From NCBI RefSeq assembly GCF_030817215.1, contig NZ_JAUSZA010000001.1, forward strand, positions 5,926,501 to 5,990,500: a DNA stretch of 64,000 nt, read 5' to 3'. Every line of letters begins with the position of its first letter. The stretch's first letter is position 1. Source of the DNA: Paenibacillus sp. V4I3 (GTDB lineage Bacteria; Bacillota; Bacilli; Paenibacillales; NBRC-103111). The notes under the pieces were generated by a model. That model was not told the DNA's origin, made no database searches, and saw only the letters and a list, made by a program, of their open reading frames with translations. This document shows positions 11,001 to 18,833 of the stretch, piece after piece. Made by a program: the position numbers and the translations under genes.

Positions 11001-11549
11001 CTCGCCGTCCAAATACTGACGGGAAAGCTCAGATTCAAATTGCCGATAGACCAGCCCTATATCATGCATTTTATCACGCAGCAAACCACTCTCTCCGAGC
11101 GTAATGATACGTCTATTCTCGTGTTCTTCCAGCTGCTTAGCGGTTACACAATACCGTTTCATTTCCGTGAAAAGTTGATTCAGCCGGTCGACGAACCCCA
11201 TTTGCTCCGCCGAATGACCGAATAGGTGAAGCTCATCTTTATATTTATGTAAAATGCTGGTTAACAGCAATTTCTTACCTGTATCATCAATGGGCAGCCT
11301 CGCTGTGCCGCCTTCTTCTTGCATGACACGCCATGCCAAACGGTGAAAACTTAACACCTGAGCGCGGATCATTCCACGAATGCTAGGATCAGAGACAAGC
11401 GCATGCTCCGCCTGAAACGTTGCTTGCTCAGGAACGAGTAAAATAAGCGGATGACCTTCCGGCTCTGCCGCCAAATGCTGCTTCATCTCTGTGAGGCAGC
11501 GTTCGCTTTTGCCACTTCCGGCTCTGCCGATTACGAATCGAATGGACAT
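8019..11549 (-). CDS. addB: ATP-dependent nuclease subunit B
   Basis: Second AddAB subunit, with an inactivated helicase fold and an active RecB-type nuclease; in the family it scans for Chi and holds a 4Fe-4S cluster. The 1176-residue product has an N-terminal Walker A (GRAGSGKSE, about residues 8-16), the first cluster Cys in a YVACPF context near residue 808, and the C-terminal trio CLHC plus SIC near residue 1133 onward. The nuclease motif is VIDYKSS. Start ATG 11549 is preceded by AAGGAGG, directly next to the palindromic repeat at 11558-11610. Confidence 0.97.
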   Translation of the reverse strand: MSIRFVIGRAGSGKSERCLTEMKQHLAAEPEGHPLILLVPEQATFQAEHALVSDPSIRGMIRAQVLSFHRLAWRVMQEEGGTARLPIDDTGKKLLLTSILHKYKDELHLFGHSAEQMGFVDRLNQLFTEMKRYCVTAKQLEEHENRRIITLGESGLLRDKMHDIGLVYRQFESELSRQYLDGEDYLTLLAEQIPNSAYLRSASVWIDGFHGFTPQEFAVLGALFAACKQVTVTLCLDRELQAGDTPDELDLFHPTAMTMVRMQELIWKLGLPAAEVHLLAPETSPRYEDSPALGYLERNFDRRIGGGAGQYKPAPTEKLSDQLVIREAVHRRAEVEGAVRDMLLLVREQGVRWREIAVMVRNMDGYQDLLKAVLTDYDIPHFFDQKRSVLHHPLVEFIRSALEVVQHNWHYDAVFRCVKTDLLLPKEAASQRTELDKLENYVLAFGIQGYRWTDGKPWTYKFRANLEQADEGVQEQTAELQSLNTSKAWVVRPLLAFSKRLQQASSVKDQVEALYELLVTVQAPEKLESWSGQAIQDGKPEKAREHSQMWDSVMDMLDQLVETMGEDDLSLELFNGLIETGMESMKLGLVPPSMDQLLIGSMDRTRSSGIRYAYILGVNDGVIPAQMDEKGVLTEAERSVLTESGLPMADGSRRKLLDEQFIVYTSLTVPGKRLWMSYPLADEEGKSLLPSELIKQMRQLFPGTEAPLLLAEPAAETPEGEQAAYISHPIQAISYLAVRMKHWMLGGRMADLWWETYNWYAEQPEWQMKLQSLVQALQYTNKENGLSSKTSKLLYGQNLRASVSRMEKYVACPFSHFVSHGLRLQERRVYRLDAPDIGQLFHAALNQFVQKLQQDQLDWGSLTAEQCMERSAQVVDELAPRLQGEILLSSSRYAYIARKLKQVVGRAAVVLGEHAKHGQFQPLGLEIDFGPGKELPSLTFELDNGCTMEIIGRIDRVDRADGEQGVLLRVIDYKSSQTSLQLSEVYYGLSLQMLTYLDVIITHAEQWLGIAARPAGVLYFHVHNPMLQQKNALDPSEVEKELRKRYKMKGLITADAEVAGMMDDELVKSAGHSQLIPVALKKDGSFYSTSSVATDEQWDTLRKYVRKQVKQIGTGITDGHVDIAPYRLGKKTACLHCSYKSICQFDPLFEGNEVHQLKQRGKDQLWSDLEQNVSQS

Positions 11550-11557
11550 ATACAGGG

Positions 11558-11610
11558 CCTCCTTAAAGCTTTCCTTGGAAAGCTTGCTTCGTAAGCATAT
11601 ACTTTGTTCT
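11558..11610. repeat. Palindromic repeat abutting the addB Shine-Dalgarno (copy A)
   Basis: Bases 11567-11584 form a near-perfect palindrome (AGCTTTCC, 2-base centre, GGAAAGCT), followed by a smaller GCTT/AAGC hairpin at 11586-11596. Read on the minus strand, the hairpin runs straight into TTAAGGAGG of addB. The same layout (long stem, small stem with TTCG or TCGTA loop, then CTnAGGAGG) recurs before yqxA (38869-38976) and comEA (55498-55572). Confidence 0.6.
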
Positions 11611-11745
11611 CATATCTCTCCTATTCTATCATACTTTTGGTAGAAAAGAGGTGTGGGAGATGATGGGCTTTCGCTAGAACAAATAAGCTGTTCCCTCGCC
11701 ATTAGGACCGAGAGATCAGCTTATACGTAAACATATGGTATTTTT

Positions 11746-12228
11746 CTAATCTATATTTTTGACAGCTATTTTGTACTTTTCATACCACTGTTCCCATTCG
11801 CCTTTTGGAAAGTCCATGAAGTGTCCATCCAATAAAGCGTACATCATATCGAGGCAAATGTGCCATCCCGATAAATCCTTGGGTGTATGATCGGTTATTG
11901 CGCTAATAAACTCATTTAATACGAGTAAACAACCTTCCGGCTTTGGGTATAATTCGAACTGAACACGATCATTACCCCATTCGAATTCGAGGACGGAGTA
12001 TGGCTTGAAATCTGTAATTTTCATATCGATAAATATCCCTGATTTGTCCTTCATATCGAATTTGATATTTCCCCCGATGCGAAGATCCTCAACTTGGAGA
12101 TTAGACATCCATCTGGCAAGCTTATCATTCTCCGTTAAAGCAGCCCAGACTTTTTCAACGGAATGTTTGAGTGGACGATCGAAGCGAGCGATATAGCCAC
12201 CCTCAACTTTCTGTATGGAAGCTAACAT
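11746..12228 (-). CDS. SRPBCC / AHSA1-type domain protein
   Basis: 160-residue single-domain protein of the START/SRPBCC helix-grip fold, activator-of-Hsp90-ATPase-like (AHSA1) branch. Supporting features are the N-terminal FDRPLKHSVEKVWAALT segment, W-containing RWMSNLQVEDLRIGG region, the LEFEWGND strand and the C-terminal amphipathic helix around HICLDMMYALLDGH. No catalytic residues are diagnostic; bacterial members bind small hydrophobic ligands, mostly uncharacterised. It starts at ATG 12228 with a GGAGGAAT site and follows citA by 32 bp, so the two may be co-transcribed. The ligand is unknown. Confidence 0.85.
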   Translation of the reverse strand: MLASIQKVEGGYIARFDRPLKHSVEKVWAALTENDKLARWMSNLQVEDLRIGGNIKFDMKDKSGIFIDMKITDFKPYSVLEFEWGNDRVQFELYPKPEGCLLVLNEFISAITDHTPKDLSGWHICLDMMYALLDGHFMDFPKGEWEQWYEKYKIAVKNID

Positions 12229-12260
12229 ATTATTTATTCCTCCTCATCTAAAAACTGTTT

Positions 12261-13376
12261 TTATGTCTGTTGGAGGGCAGTTGGCATCTCACCGATATAG
12301 ACCGATTGCGGCCGAAAAATGCGATTACAACTTGCTTGTTCTAGCAAATGAGCCGTCCAGCCGACCATACGGCTAGCTGTAAAGCTGGGAGTAAATAAAG
12401 ATTTAGGCAAGGCGATAGCCCGCATAACGGCTGCCGCATAAAACTCCACATTCACATACAATTTCCGGCCAGGTTTATAGACAACCAACAATTCGACTGC
12501 CAGCTTTTCAACGTGAATGGCAAGTTCAAACCATGGATCCTCTGAGGCTAATTCCGTCATAATTTGCCTTAGCGCTTCCGCTCGAGGATCGCTCGTTTTA
12601 TAAATTCGATGTCCAAAACCCATCAGTCGATGACCCGATTCCAGCTGTTCAATCAACCATGCTTCCGCACGATCCTTGGTTCCTATTTCATCCAGCATAT
12701 GAAGGACTTCAGATGGTGCTCCGCCATGAAGCGGCCCTTTCATCGCGCCAATCGATGCGCAAAGAGCTGAAGCAATATCAGATTGTGTAGACAGCACTAC
12801 ACGCCCTGCAAACGTAGAAGCATTCATCCCATGTTCCATTGCTAATACGAAATAAGCCGTTAACACCTTCACATGTACAGACTGTGGTACTGTACCAGTC
12901 AGCATGTACAAATAATTGGCTACATGATCCAGCTCTGGATTAGGTTCAATGGGCTGAAGTCCTAATGACTGCCGATACTTAAAAGCTATAATGGTTGGTA
13001 GCAAAGCTGTATAGGCCAAGACTGATTCATATTGGGGAGGCCAAGCAGCTTTCTTTACTGACTCTGTTCCTAGAAATGAGATCGCTGTACGCAGTACACT
13101 CATCATATCGCATTCCAATGGCAGCAAATTTAAAGCCGCTTTCAATGTTTCGGGCAATCGCCGGTGAGCCGACCATTGGTTTCTGAAATTGACAAGTATT
13201 TCCTCTGTAGGCAGCTCACCATGCCAGAGTAAATAAGCCACTTCTTCGAAGCTCTTATCCAAGGCTAACTTCTTTGCCTCATGCCTGCGATATACAAGAT
13301 ACCCGTTCTCCCCATCCACCAAAGACAATTCTGTTTCGGCCGCAATAATGCCTTCTAAACCTGTTACGGATGCCAT
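12261..13376 (-). CDS. citA: Citrate synthase, CitA type
   Basis: 371-residue short-form citrate synthase condensing oxaloacetate with acetyl-CoA (or a propionyl-CoA analogue). Seen: MEHGMNASTF, GPLHGGAPSE with the first catalytic His, GFGHRIYKTSDPRAEAL with the second, and the C-terminal SRMVGWTAHLLEQ. The position that is the catalytic Asp in the NVDFYS motif of standard enzymes is Glu here (VNVEFYAAAV). From memory, B. subtilis CitA, the minor synthase, has the same NVEFYAAAV, so this points to a CitA ortholog rather than CitZ or a 2-methylcitrate synthase. It stands apart from TCA-cycle genes. A TTGATA / CATATA promoter with 17-bp spacing may lie near 13490-13515. Confidence 0.9.
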   Translation of the reverse strand: MASVTGLEGIIAAETELSLVDGENGYLVYRRHEAKKLALDKSFEEVAYLLWHGELPTEEILVNFRNQWSAHRRLPETLKAALNLLPLECDMMSVLRTAISFLGTESVKKAAWPPQYESVLAYTALLPTIIAFKYRQSLGLQPIEPNPELDHVANYLYMLTGTVPQSVHVKVLTAYFVLAMEHGMNASTFAGRVVLSTQSDIASALCASIGAMKGPLHGGAPSEVLHMLDEIGTKDRAEAWLIEQLESGHRLMGFGHRIYKTSDPRAEALRQIMTELASEDPWFELAIHVEKLAVELLVVYKPGRKLYVNVEFYAAAVMRAIALPKSLFTPSFTASRMVGWTAHLLEQASCNRIFRPQSVYIGEMPTALQQT

Positions 13377-13601
13377 ACTGTCATCTTCCTTTCGATGAGA
13401 AGTGAAATCGTTCTTCCCTCATCTTAGTCGGTAATGACAGTTTCATCCAATTGGAGTTTCTTTTCATCCCGATAAATAAAACTCAATAAAATATATGTAT
13501 CGATCATAAAAATTTATCAACGTGATTTCATTTATAATATTGCTACTCTTCTTCGTAAATCATTTTAACGCTCATCTCACCATCAAAAGCCATAATACCT
13601 C

Positions 13602-14585
13602 TTAATAGGGCCCCCGAATATGATCTTTCACCTTATTTTGATAAAAGCTTTGGATACGTTCTAGCTCCTCTGGCGTGAACGAAGGAACCTGAACCGTACC
13701 GAGGTTATCCTCTACCTGACGTTCGTTTTTAAATCCCGGAATTACACAGGTAATGTTCGAATTGTCCAGAATCCAGCGCATTGATGCTCGGGCCATATTT
13801 CCACGGCTTTCCGCAATCCATGCCAGGTCTCTCGCCAGCTCAACACCCTTATTGAATGGCAGTCCTGCGAACGTTTCACCTACATTGAACTGTGCACCGT
13901 CTGCATTGAAGCTCCGATGGTCATCCGCGGCAAATGTACTCGTTTCTGTAAATTTCCCAGTCAGTAGTCCGCTTGCTAACGGTAATCTTACGAGAATCCC
14001 TACGCCTGCTGCTTTCGCCTGGGGAAATAATTCTTCGGCAGGTTTTTGGCGGAATAAGTTGTAAATGACTTGAAGCGCCTTCACGCCAGGAATACCAATA
14101 GAGAACAAGCCTTCCTCAACCGTCTCTACGCTCACCCCATAATGGCGGATTTTGCCTTCTGTTTTTAGCTTGTCCAGCACCTCGAACACATGACCAACCT
14201 TCAAGATGGAAAGTGGCGGGCAGTGTATTTGATACAGATCGATTCTTTCACGTTTCAATCTTTTCAAGCTGCTCTCACAATATTGACGCACGGACTCCTC
14301 AGAATACGTACTAAGATCGTGAATATCGCCGGCGCGGCAAAACTTCGTTGCAACATGAATTTTATCTTCTTTTCCTTTGGTGGCCTTAGCTAAAAGCTCT
14401 TCCGCATGGCCCGAGCCATAAACATCAGCCGTATCAAAAAAGTTGACCCCCGCATCCATAGCCTGATTTAAACCTTTCAGCGCCTCATCATCATTTGAGT
14501 GCCCCCATCCGCCACCAATTGCCCATGTACCGAAGCTAACTTCACTAACTTGAAGCTCTGTGTCTCCCAATTGACGATATCTCAT
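13602..14585 (-). CDS. Aldo/keto reductase
   Basis: 327-residue NAD(P)H-dependent oxidoreductase of the aldo/keto reductase superfamily, cytosolic. The (beta/alpha)8 barrel is shown by FGTWAIGGGWG near the N-terminus, the catalytic Asp and Tyr in FFDTADVYGSGHAEELL, the catalytic Lys in HVATKF and the His in YQIHCP. The C-terminal cofactor loop is IPGFKNERQVEDNLG. The start is placed at ATG 14585 because AAGGAGGAG lies just upstream; a longer reading frame to 14615 has no such site. The substrate cannot be told; relatives reduce sugar or quinone carbonyls. Its neighbours do not form a pathway with it. Confidence 0.9.
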   Translation of the reverse strand: MRYRQLGDTELQVSEVSFGTWAIGGGWGHSNDDEALKGLNQAMDAGVNFFDTADVYGSGHAEELLAKATKGKEDKIHVATKFCRAGDIHDLSTYSEESVRQYCESSLKRLKRERIDLYQIHCPPLSILKVGHVFEVLDKLKTEGKIRHYGVSVETVEEGLFSIGIPGVKALQVIYNLFRQKPAEELFPQAKAAGVGILVRLPLASGLLTGKFTETSTFAADDHRSFNADGAQFNVGETFAGLPFNKGVELARDLAWIAESRGNMARASMRWILDNSNITCVIPGFKNERQVEDNLGTVQVPSFTPEELERIQSFYQNKVKDHIRGPY

Positions 14586-14642
14586 ACGTCTCTCCTCCTT
14601 CGTGTTATAACTCACAATTTGTTTGATGATTATTCAACATTT

Positions 14643-15530
14643 CTAATTTATTTCCTTTGGCTGATAACTGACAAATGCCAGCTGCTTGCTATCGGGCGAC
14701 CAAGAATTAACGTTAATTGTACCCTGGCCCCCAAACAGCTTAACTAGTGTGCGAAATTCTCCACCTGCACTAGACATCAATCGAATTTCTACATGCTTAT
14801 TCGCTGGATGGTCTCCCGGAGCGACATCATCCTTGCCGTAGGATAGAAAGGCTACGGAATCTCCATTGGGAGAGATATGCGGGAACCAGCTGTTGCTTTC
14901 ATCAAATGTCATTTGTGTCTGTTCACTGCCATCGGCTTTCATTCGCCATACCTGCATAAGGCCAGTACGGACTGAGTTGAACCAAATGTGCATGCCATCC
15001 GGTGAGTATTCGGGGCCGTCGTCAAGACCAGGAGAATCAGTCAGCTGCGTTTCAACACCGCCGGTTACAGGAATGGTGTAAATATCATACTGGCCGTTCC
15101 TCTCGGCACAATAAGCTAATGTGCTGCCGTCTGGCGACCAGCCATGCAGATAGCTGGGTGCTATGGGTGTGATGAGGACCGGATTGCCGCCCTTTAAGGG
15201 CAAAACATAAATGCGCGAATGACCATCCTCCTGAGTATGGTGACTTACCGCGATTTGAGTATTATCAGGCGACAGTACATGGTCATTGTTACATTGCGTG
15301 GCATATCCCGTATCGATAATCGTACTTTCTAGCGTGCTAATGTCGAAGGAATAGAGGTGACCTAAGCTGTTATAAATGAGCCGCTTACCATCAATTGTCC
15401 AATTTGGCGCTTCAATCAGTTCATCAAACTGGGCCAAAGCCTTTCGTTCACCAGTCTGAATATCCACCGTTTCAAGGGTACTAATCACATTTCGACCTAA
15501 GATTTTGTTAGGCTGCTTTAAAGTATTCAT
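14643..15530 (-). CDS. TolB-like WD40 beta-propeller protein
   Basis: 295-residue protein built of repeated TolB/PD40 blades: WTIDGKRLIYNS, LSPDNTQIAVS, WSPDGSTLAYC, YSPDGMHIWFNS, ISPNGDSVAFLS and WSPDSKQLAFVS, about one every 45 residues, giving a six-bladed propeller. There is no signal peptide or membrane segment, so unlike Gram-negative TolB it should be cytosolic. No peptidase domain is attached. It starts at ATG 15530 with AAAGGGTG upstream, and lies 57 bp upstream of the aldo/keto reductase. The structured 113-bp repeat array sits about 180 bp in front of it. Function unknown; a scaffold or sugar/peptide binder is possible. Confidence 0.85.
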   Translation of the reverse strand: MNTLKQPNKILGRNVISTLETVDIQTGERKALAQFDELIEAPNWTIDGKRLIYNSLGHLYSFDISTLESTIIDTGYATQCNNDHVLSPDNTQIAVSHHTQEDGHSRIYVLPLKGGNPVLITPIAPSYLHGWSPDGSTLAYCAERNGQYDIYTIPVTGGVETQLTDSPGLDDGPEYSPDGMHIWFNSVRTGLMQVWRMKADGSEQTQMTFDESNSWFPHISPNGDSVAFLSYGKDDVAPGDHPANKHVEIRLMSSAGGEFRTLVKLFGGQGTINVNSWSPDSKQLAFVSYQPKEIN

Positions 15531-15711
15531 TTTGTAGTTTCACCCTTTCCATTTCTTGTTTGAAGTGGGAATGCAGTCTGAGGTGATCTTAAATTACATT
15601 GGGTATGTATGTATTCAAGTGTTTCTTTTGTTTTACCTTCTTTCCATCCTTTACAAATTCGATCTCATAAACTTTGTAAAACTGTTCAAATCAAAAATCC
15701 GACTGCTTTGC

Positions 15712-16143
15712 CTGCTCTCGGCAGCTGAGAGGTTCTTTTCAGACGTCTCGTGCCACTTTCGCCTGCATTCGGGCCTCCGAGACAGCCTTTTCTGCCTTCT
15801 CAGGCTGCAAATCCACTAACTTAACTGCTCTCGGCAGCTGAGAGGTTTTTTTCAGACGTCTCGCGCCACTTTCACTTCATTCGAGCCTCCGAGACAGCCT
15901 TTTCTGCTTTTCACAGGCTGTAAACACACTAACTTATCTGCTCTTAGCTGCTGAGAGGTTCTTTTTAGACGTCTCGCACCACTTTTGCCTGCATTCGGGC
16001 CTTCGAGACAGCCTTTTCTGCCTTCTCAGGCTGCAAACACACTAACTTATCTGCTCTTAGCTGCTGAGAGGTTCTTTTCAGACGTCTCGTGCCACTTTCA
16101 CCTGCATTCAGGCCTCCGAGACAGCCTTTTCTGCCTTCTCAGG
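15712..16143. repeat. Tandem array of four 113-bp repeats with conserved hairpins
   Basis: Units start at 15712, 15825, 15938 and 16051, an exact 113-bp period; the last is cut after 93 bp. Each unit holds hairpin A (CTCTC...GAGAG at the unit start), hairpin B (GTCTCG...CGAGAC enclosing an inner CCT/AGG-type stem with a CATTC loop), and hairpin C (CAGCCT...AGGCTG). Units differ by substitutions that mostly keep pairing: the inner B stem is CCT/GGG, CTT/GAG or CCT/AGG. G-U pairs fit the plus strand; on the minus strand they would be A-C mismatches. There are no spacers and no long frame with coding character. No clear promoter was found. Confidence 0.85.
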
Positions 16144-16251
16144 AAGCAACATGCTACTTTACTTAGATCATCTAAAAGTGTCTTTTGACCTCTCACTGCG
16201 ACACCATTCCCACACTATTGCGATGAATTTCATTGCCTCGGCGGACCAAAT

Positions 16252-16277
16252 AAAAAAGCAAGGCTCATTAGCCTCGC
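16252..16277 (-). terminator. Terminator of the RlmI-like gene
   Basis: On the minus strand an 8-bp stem GCGAGGCT / AGCCTTGC (one G-T wobble) with an AATG loop is followed by TTTTTT. It lies 29 bp past the stop of the methyltransferase gene and insulates it from the repeat array. Confidence 0.85.
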
Positions 16278-16305
16278 TTTTCAAAGTCCGATCTGTCCGT
16301 TTTTA

Positions 16306-17676
16306 CTACTTACTCCGTACCTCAAACATAGCAAACTTCAAATAATGTCCCTCATCTACACCGAGGATGCGAGGATGATCCATACCTGCTTCACGGAACT
16401 CTATTAAACGCAAAATTTTACCTGCATCAGTCGCCGCCGCGTGAATGGTCTCTAGGAACAACTCGGGATGCATGTGATAGGAACAACTCGCTGTTACCAA
16501 GTAGCCACCTTCATTCACAAGCTTCATGCCGTGCAAGTTAATATCCTTATAGCCGCGGCAGGCACCTTCGACGGCGCTCTTCGTTTTTGCGAAAGCAGGA
16601 GGATCAAGAATGACCACATCCCAAGTTCGTCCACCTTCTGCAACGGGCTTCGACGTATCCACTTTAGCTTTACCGCTGCCAGCACTGGCACGAACCTTAC
16701 GCTCATCCAAGCCTTTAACTTGTGTACGCAAGTATTCGAAAGCATCTGCGACCACAAACTCTACTCGTTCTTCAAAACCGTTTAGAGCAACGTTCGTACG
16801 CGCACTTTCAATCGCATGCTCCGAAATATCGAGGCAGGTTACTTTTTTCGCACCGAATTTACAGGCATTTAGCGTGAAGCTTCCTGTATGGGAGAAACAT
16901 TCAAGCACCGACGCGCCGTCCCAATATGGAAAGGAAACGACTTTGCCATTCGCATTCACAGGGAGTGTCTGGCTCACGCCATCTTCCTTAACTTCTTTCA
17001 GTTCAATTCCGCTGCGATGCCCCCATCCTGTCATTAAAGGAGCGATAGCTGCACGGTTCTCCCTTTGGTCAAAGAAATAACCGGTTTTCTGACCTTCTTC
17101 AATATCAACGCGAATGCGCAGGCCATTTTCTAAGATGTCAACGTGCTTGGGACACTCGCCATATAGTAAGCCCTTAGTCTGTTTCAAGCCTTCCAGCTCA
17201 CGAATCGAAACATCACTGCGTTCAAATATGCCTGTTGGCTTCACAACCTGAACCAATGCGGCAACAATTTGCTCTCTGCAGCGATCCATCCCCATGGTAA
17301 GGAGCTGCACAACCAGCGTACTCTCAAATTTATCTACAATGAGCCCTGGCAAAAAGTCGGCTTCACCATAAACCAAGCGATAGGATTGCGCATCTTTTAC
17401 AAAGCGCTTGCGATGCTGTAAACAACGCGTAAACCGCTCAACAAAAAATTCCGTTGTCATCGCTTCAAGCGGTTTGTAGGATACGATTCGGACCGTAATT
17501 TGGGAAGCCTCGTTATAATAACCCGTTGCTAGGTATTGGCCGAGATGTGTTTGAACTGGAACTAGTTGTCCTGGCTCGATCTCACCATCTACACGCTCGA
17601 TTTCACTTTTGTATACCCATGGGTGTCCTTGCTCCAAACGAGCTTTACGTTTCTTATGTAAAAATACTGCTGTCAT
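16306..17676 (-). CDS. Class I SAM-dependent rRNA methyltransferase, RlmI family
   Basis: 456-residue m5C-type 23S rRNA methyltransferase relative. An N-terminal PUA domain (FLHKKRKARLEQGHPWVYKSE, about residues 4-24 onward) precedes a Rossmann methyltransferase with FFDQRENRAA, motif I around VLECFSHTGSFTLNA, CLDISEHAIE, and the DPPAFAK catalytic-site motif. Two segments look inserted compared with E. coli RlmI: about 36 residues between the QREN motif and motif I, and a Lys/Gly/Ala-rich stretch (RASAGSGKAKVD) before DPPAF. The start is at ATG 17676, with AAAGGACGG upstream. It is divergent from the Na/Pi transporter. The target base is inferred, not shown. Confidence 0.9.
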   Translation of the reverse strand: MTAVFLHKKRKARLEQGHPWVYKSEIERVDGEIEPGQLVPVQTHLGQYLATGYYNEASQITVRIVSYKPLEAMTTEFFVERFTRCLQHRKRFVKDAQSYRLVYGEADFLPGLIVDKFESTLVVQLLTMGMDRCREQIVAALVQVVKPTGIFERSDVSIRELEGLKQTKGLLYGECPKHVDILENGLRIRVDIEEGQKTGYFFDQRENRAAIAPLMTGWGHRSGIELKEVKEDGVSQTLPVNANGKVVSFPYWDGASVLECFSHTGSFTLNACKFGAKKVTCLDISEHAIESARTNVALNGFEERVEFVVADAFEYLRTQVKGLDERKVRASAGSGKAKVDTSKPVAEGGRTWDVVILDPPAFAKTKSAVEGACRGYKDINLHGMKLVNEGGYLVTASCSYHMHPELFLETIHAAATDAGKILRLIEFREAGMDHPRILGVDEGHYLKFAMFEVRSK

Positions 17677-17801
17677 TATACTTTTAGCCGTCCTTTGTGT
17701 GAAACCGTTCACTCTCATCAGCTTGCTTGTCATGCTTGTCTGTACGGTCACATATATTGGTTGAAAAATGATTAGCAAGCTCGCAAAGGAGATCTGCTGC
17801 A

Positions 17802-18833
17802 ATGATAACTGCCATCGTACTGCCTGTATTGACAGGCTTAGCTCTATTTCTGTTCGGGATGAAGTTGATGGAAACCGCACTTCAGCGGTGGGCAGGCCCT
17901 CGCCTCCAGCTGTGGCTGGAGCGGTTTACCCGCACGCCGGTACGCGGCCTCGCCACCGGCACCGTACTCACGGCGGCGCTCCAAAGCAGCACCGCCATTA
18001 CTGTAATCGCCATCGGCCTCGTAGGCGCTGGCGTACTGACCTTCCCGAGAACGCTCGGCGTCATTCTCGGAACGAACATCGGCACGTGTCTCACCACCGA
18101 GCTGATCGGACTCAGCCTCGGTGGCATCGGCGTGCCGATGCTGCTCGCGAGCGCCGGCATCTGGCTCGCGAGCTGGTTTGCTGGGCCGCTCCCGCAGGGC
18201 AGGGCCCCCACTGCTACCGCCGCGCAACCGCTAGCGGCGACAATCGGCTCGTCCGCCACCATCGGCGGGCGAAGCTGGCTGCGCAGCGTCCGCTACGGGT
18301 CGCTTGCGGTCAGCGGCTTCTCTCTCGTGCTGCTCGGCATCGAGATCATGCAAACCATCGGGCCAGCTTTGCAGTCCCGAGGTCTGTTCGCCTGGTTCGT
18401 GCTCCAGGCGCAGCACAGTCTGCTGTGGGGCGTCATCGCCGGTGCCGCGGTCACCGCGCTTGTACACAGCAGTGCAGCTGTCATTGCGATGGCGATGGGC
18501 CTCGCAGCTGTTCAAGGCATTCCCGTCGAGCTTGGCGTAGCGATAACCATCGGTGCCAATGTCGGCACCTGTGTAACCGCACTAATCGCCGGGATGAGCA
18601 GTTCCCGCGCCGGGCGATACGTCGCCTGGTCGCATATCCTCCTCAATGTCGGAGGCGCAGTGCTATTCTATCCCTTCATCCATCAGCTCGTAAGCCTTTC
18701 AGCTCTTCTTGCCAACGATGCTTCCGAACAAATTGCCCGTTCCCAAACGATATTCAATATCGTATGTTCCTTGCTCGCTTTGCCGTTATGCTATCTTAAT
18801 ATGTGGAAGCGTCTTGAGTTCCGCTCACAATAG
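17802..18833 (+). CDS. Na/Pi cotransporter family protein (YqeW-like)
   Basis: 343-residue membrane protein of the Na+/phosphate cotransporter II family. Its two inverted halves are shown by the signature ALQSSTAITV near residue 60 and ALVHSSAAVIA in the second half, with matching LGTNIGTCLTTE and IGANVGTCVTA motifs. About eight hydrophobic segments are present. It starts at ATG 17802 after AAAGGAGATC. B. subtilis keeps yqeW close to mtaB and rsmE, as here. Bases 17900-18450 are very GC-rich (many GGC/CGC codons) compared with flanking genes. Its 3' end overlaps the convergent deoC by 38 bp. It may import phosphate or only balance ions. Confidence 0.9.
   Translation: MITAIVLPVLTGLALFLFGMKLMETALQRWAGPRLQLWLERFTRTPVRGLATGTVLTAALQSSTAITVIAIGLVGAGVLTFPRTLGVILGTNIGTCLTTELIGLSLGGIGVPMLLASAGIWLASWFAGPLPQGRAPTATAAQPLAATIGSSATIGGRSWLRSVRYGSLAVSGFSLVLLGIEIMQTIGPALQSRGLFAWFVLQAQHSLLWGVIAGAAVTALVHSSAAVIAMAMGLAAVQGIPVELGVAITIGANVGTCVTALIAGMSSSRAGRYVAWSHILLNVGGAVLFYPFIHQLVSLSALLANDASEQIARSQTIFNIVCSLLALPLCYLNMWKRLEFRSQ

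Noticed and set aside
13551..13600. Possible 16-residue peptide between citA and the aldo/keto reductase gene
   Set aside because: A short ATG frame with a moderate AAGAGG site exists on the minus strand, but is too short to support without conservation.
15712..16143. CRISPR array
   Set aside because: The 113-bp units are directly joined and similar along their whole length; there are no unique spacers and no cas genes.
15556..16188. Short plus-strand open frames across the repeat array
   Set aside because: They merely translate the structured repeat, lack ribosome binding sites and change frame from unit to unit.
17768..18799. A 343-residue plus-strand frame offset from the Na/Pi transporter
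   Set aside because: Arg/His-rich shadow of the GC-rich transporter gene; the other frame has the family motifs and membrane helices.
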